Source: an uncultured Prochlorococcus sp.
Lineage (GTDB): Bacteria > Cyanobacteriota > Cyanobacteriia > PCC-6307 > Cyanobiaceae
Assembly: GCA_902574425.1 (NCBI GenBank)
Contig: CACGNA010000001.1
Span: 62,001-126,000 of the forward strand
Length of the DNA: 64,000 nucleotides
Direction: 5' to 3'
Shown here piece by piece: positions 62,000 through 64,000 of the stretch. The notes under the pieces were generated by a model, which searched no databases, was not told the origin of the DNA, and saw only the letters and a list, made by a program, of their open reading frames with translations. The position numbers and the translations under genes were made by a program. Every line of letters begins with the position of its first letter. Within the stretch, counting starts at the first letter, position 1.

Positions 62000-62996
62000 T
62001 GTAGATATTAGTTTTATAGAGTGACAAATTATTAGGTTCACTCATCCACTTAATAGTATTTGATAAACCTTCCTTAAGGCTATAAGAATGCTTAAAACCC
62101 ACTAAATTTTTAATTTTTTCATTATTGCAAATCAACCTATCTACTTCACTGCCTTTTGGGCGAATCCTTTTTTCATCACATAGTATATTAGGTTTCATGT
62201 TAATAATTTCACCTATAATTTCTACAACTTGTTCAATATTTACACCAATCCCAGAACCAATATTAAAAGTTTCTCCAAAAATATTTTTACCACAATTTAT
62301 TAAAGATATAATTCCATTACATGTATCAATTACATAGTTAAAATCTCTTATAGGATCTAAGCTGCCTAATTGTATATTTTCTTTACCATCAAGTAATTGA
62401 GAAACTATAGTTGGAATTACAGCTCTAGAAGATTGTCGTGGACCATAAGTGTTAAATGGTCTTCCTATAATCAGAGGTAATTCAAAGCTCTTAAAAAAAC
62501 TAAAGGCAATTGCATCTGCTCCAATTTTTGATGCAGAATATGGTGATTGTGCTTGCAATGGATGTTCTTCATCGATAGGGACATACTTTGCACTTCCATA
62601 AACTTCACTAGTTGAAATGTGGATAACCTTTTCGATTTCATTTTCTAGAGCAGCTTGCATTATATTTAAAGTACCATTTATATTAGTATCAACATAACTA
62701 GACGGCGCTTTATAAGAGTAAGGAATTGCAATTAAAGAAGCCAGATGAGCAACAATTTCGCAACCTTTCATTGAATTTCTCATATTTGGGAGGTCCCTTA
62801 TATCACCCAATTCAACTTCTATATCTTTAAGAACTTTTGAGGAGTCCAACCAACCAAAACTAGAAAAGGAATTATATTGAACTAAAGCTTTGACTGAAAA
62901 ACCATTCTCAACAAGCTTTTCTACTAAATGAGATCCTATAAAACCCTCAGCCCCGGTAACAAATATTTTTTTAGATTTATCTTTCATAACCAACAA
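61992..62996 (-). CDS. legB: LegB-like nucleotide-activated N-acetyl-sugar 4,6-dehydratase (SDR)
   Basis: KIFVTGAEGFIGSHLVEKLVENGFSVKALVQYNSFSSFGWLD, AHLASLIAIPYSYKAPSSYVDTNINGTLNIMQAALEN, SPYSASKIGADAIAFSFF resemble LegB. Confidence 0.75.
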   Translation of the reverse strand: MLVMKDKSKKIFVTGAEGFIGSHLVEKLVENGFSVKALVQYNSFSSFGWLDSSKVLKDIEVELGDIRDLPNMRNSMKGCEIVAHLASLIAIPYSYKAPSSYVDTNINGTLNIMQAALENEIEKVIHISTSEVYGSAKYVPIDEEHPLQAQSPYSASKIGADAIAFSFFKSFELPLIIGRPFNTYGPRQSSRAVIPTIVSQLLDGKENIQLGSLDPIRDFNYVIDTCNGIISLINCGKNIFGETFNIGSGIGVNIEQVVEIIGEIINMKPNILCDEKRIRPKGSEVDRLICNNEKIKNLVGFKHSYSLKEGLSNTIKWMSEPNNLSLYKTNIYNV

Positions 62997-63397
62997 TTAA
63001 ATTAAGAATTAAAGAAATATATTCAATAATCTAGAATATAGCAAAAACAAACAACCAGAATATTTTTTAAAAACTTTAAACAAATTAAAGCCATTATAAA
63101 AAAGCTTTAGAAGCTTATTTAAATCTTAGAAATTAATTTGAAGACGTTAAATAATTTAGATAATAAACATTAATAAATTAACCTCAAAAGTTTATTTTCA
63201 ATTAATAAAAATAACTCATAAATTAGGATTTAGTTTGGCTAGATTAATTTATAAAGTTAAAATCTTATTTAAAATTCTCATAATGAGTCATAAATTCATC
63301 TCAAAATACTTTGAACTTTTTAAAGAAACTTTTTAAAAGCATTTTAATAGATATTATTATGTCTCTCATTAATCAAAGTAAATTAAATTATTATTTA

Positions 63398-64000
63398 TTA
63401 ACTCATAAAGATTTCTAAATATTGATTTAATTTCCACTTTGAGTTACTTTCTTCATATATACTTTTAGAAATTTTATAGTATTTAGAATTATTGTTTTTA
63501 TAACTATCTTTATCCAAAATCAATTTTGCTTTCTTGAATTTCTCTACTAAATCTTGGAAAATATTATTTTCAAAGAAAAATCCATAACCTGAAGCTGCAT
63601 TAATAGTATCTCCAACATTTGAAGCTATTGGAATTAAGGCGTTTTGAGAAGCCTCAATAATAGTTATAGGTAAACCCTCCTGGGTGGATGTCAGAAGAAT
63701 ATAGTCATAATCTACAAATTTTGACAATAAATCAGATACCTCTCCTTTTAGTCGTAAATTATCACCGTTTGAATTAACAAGAGTTTTGTTTATTAAAGTT
63801 TTCAGCTCTAAATTTCCATAATTCATTCCATTACCATATAAATCTAAAATAAATTCACCATTAAAATAATCAAATAATTTCAATGCTAATTTATGATTTT
63901 TAACAGGATCAAATCTTGCAGCCATAATTATCTTAAGAATTTTAGATTCTTTCCTTCTTTCTCTTTTAATTTTCATTATTTCTTCAAAGTTTTTTTTAAT
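63398..64000 (-). CDS. Glycosyltransferase family 4 C-terminal part, N-terminus beyond the window
   Basis: IMAARFDPVKNHKLALKLFDYF, LTSTQEGLPITIIEASQNALIPIASNVG; frame remains open past the track Met at 63976 to the window edge. Confidence 0.88.
   Translation of the reverse strand: MKKNFEEIMKIKRERRKESKILKIIMAARFDPVKNHKLALKLFDYFNGEFILDLYGNGMNYGNLELKTLINKTLVNSNGDNLRLKGEVSDLLSKFVDYDYILLTSTQEGLPITIIEASQNALIPIASNVGDTINAASGYGFFFENNIFQDLVEKFKKAKLILDKDSYKNNNSKYYKISKSIYEESNSKWKLNQYLEIFMS

Noticed and set aside
63160-63336. 58-codon open frame (…SKVYFQLIKITHKLGFSLARLIYKVKILFKILIMSHKFISKYFELFKETF*)
   Set aside because: No good start codon or family signature; may be a gene relic but AT-rich non-coding DNA could give this by chance.

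Overview
AT-rich picocyanobacterial DNA, almost certainly high-light Prochlorococcus. The evidence is a Pcb chlorophyll a/b antenna gene, flavodoxin, a SomA-like porin, and the rpmH-rnpA-yidC-ycf46-serS-rseP-rpsN-pnp gene order. Positions 1 to about 26.7 kb look like conserved backbone. A tRNA-Arg(TCT) lies at 26678-26751. From about 26.87 kb to the window end there is a continuous surface-polysaccharide (O-antigen/LPS-type) genomic island with a ligase, an initiating sugar transferase, an ABC flippase-like protein, many glycosyltransferases and many nucleotide-sugar enzymes. The island encodes partial or complete routes to GDP-fucose, a dTDP-3-amino-3,6-dideoxyhexose, UDP-GlcA/GalA and a nonulosonic (legionaminic/sialic-type) acid, with pathway genes scattered between modules of alternating strand. 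The main observations worth following up are: (1) an 11-nt poly-G tract that breaks an AhpC/TSA-like ORF by one base, so it is either a phase-variable tract or a sequencing error; (2) a NeuB synthase fused to a second TIM-barrel epimerase/isomerase-like domain; (3) a decayed SDR-epimerase C-terminus at a module junction; (4) a divergent Pcb antenna gene next to flavodoxin; (5) an orphan SdhA/fumarate-reductase-like flavoprotein inside the glycan island; (6) an AEC transporter whose conserved N-terminus lacks a canonical start codon. All calls are from reading the sequence only; no database searches were run.
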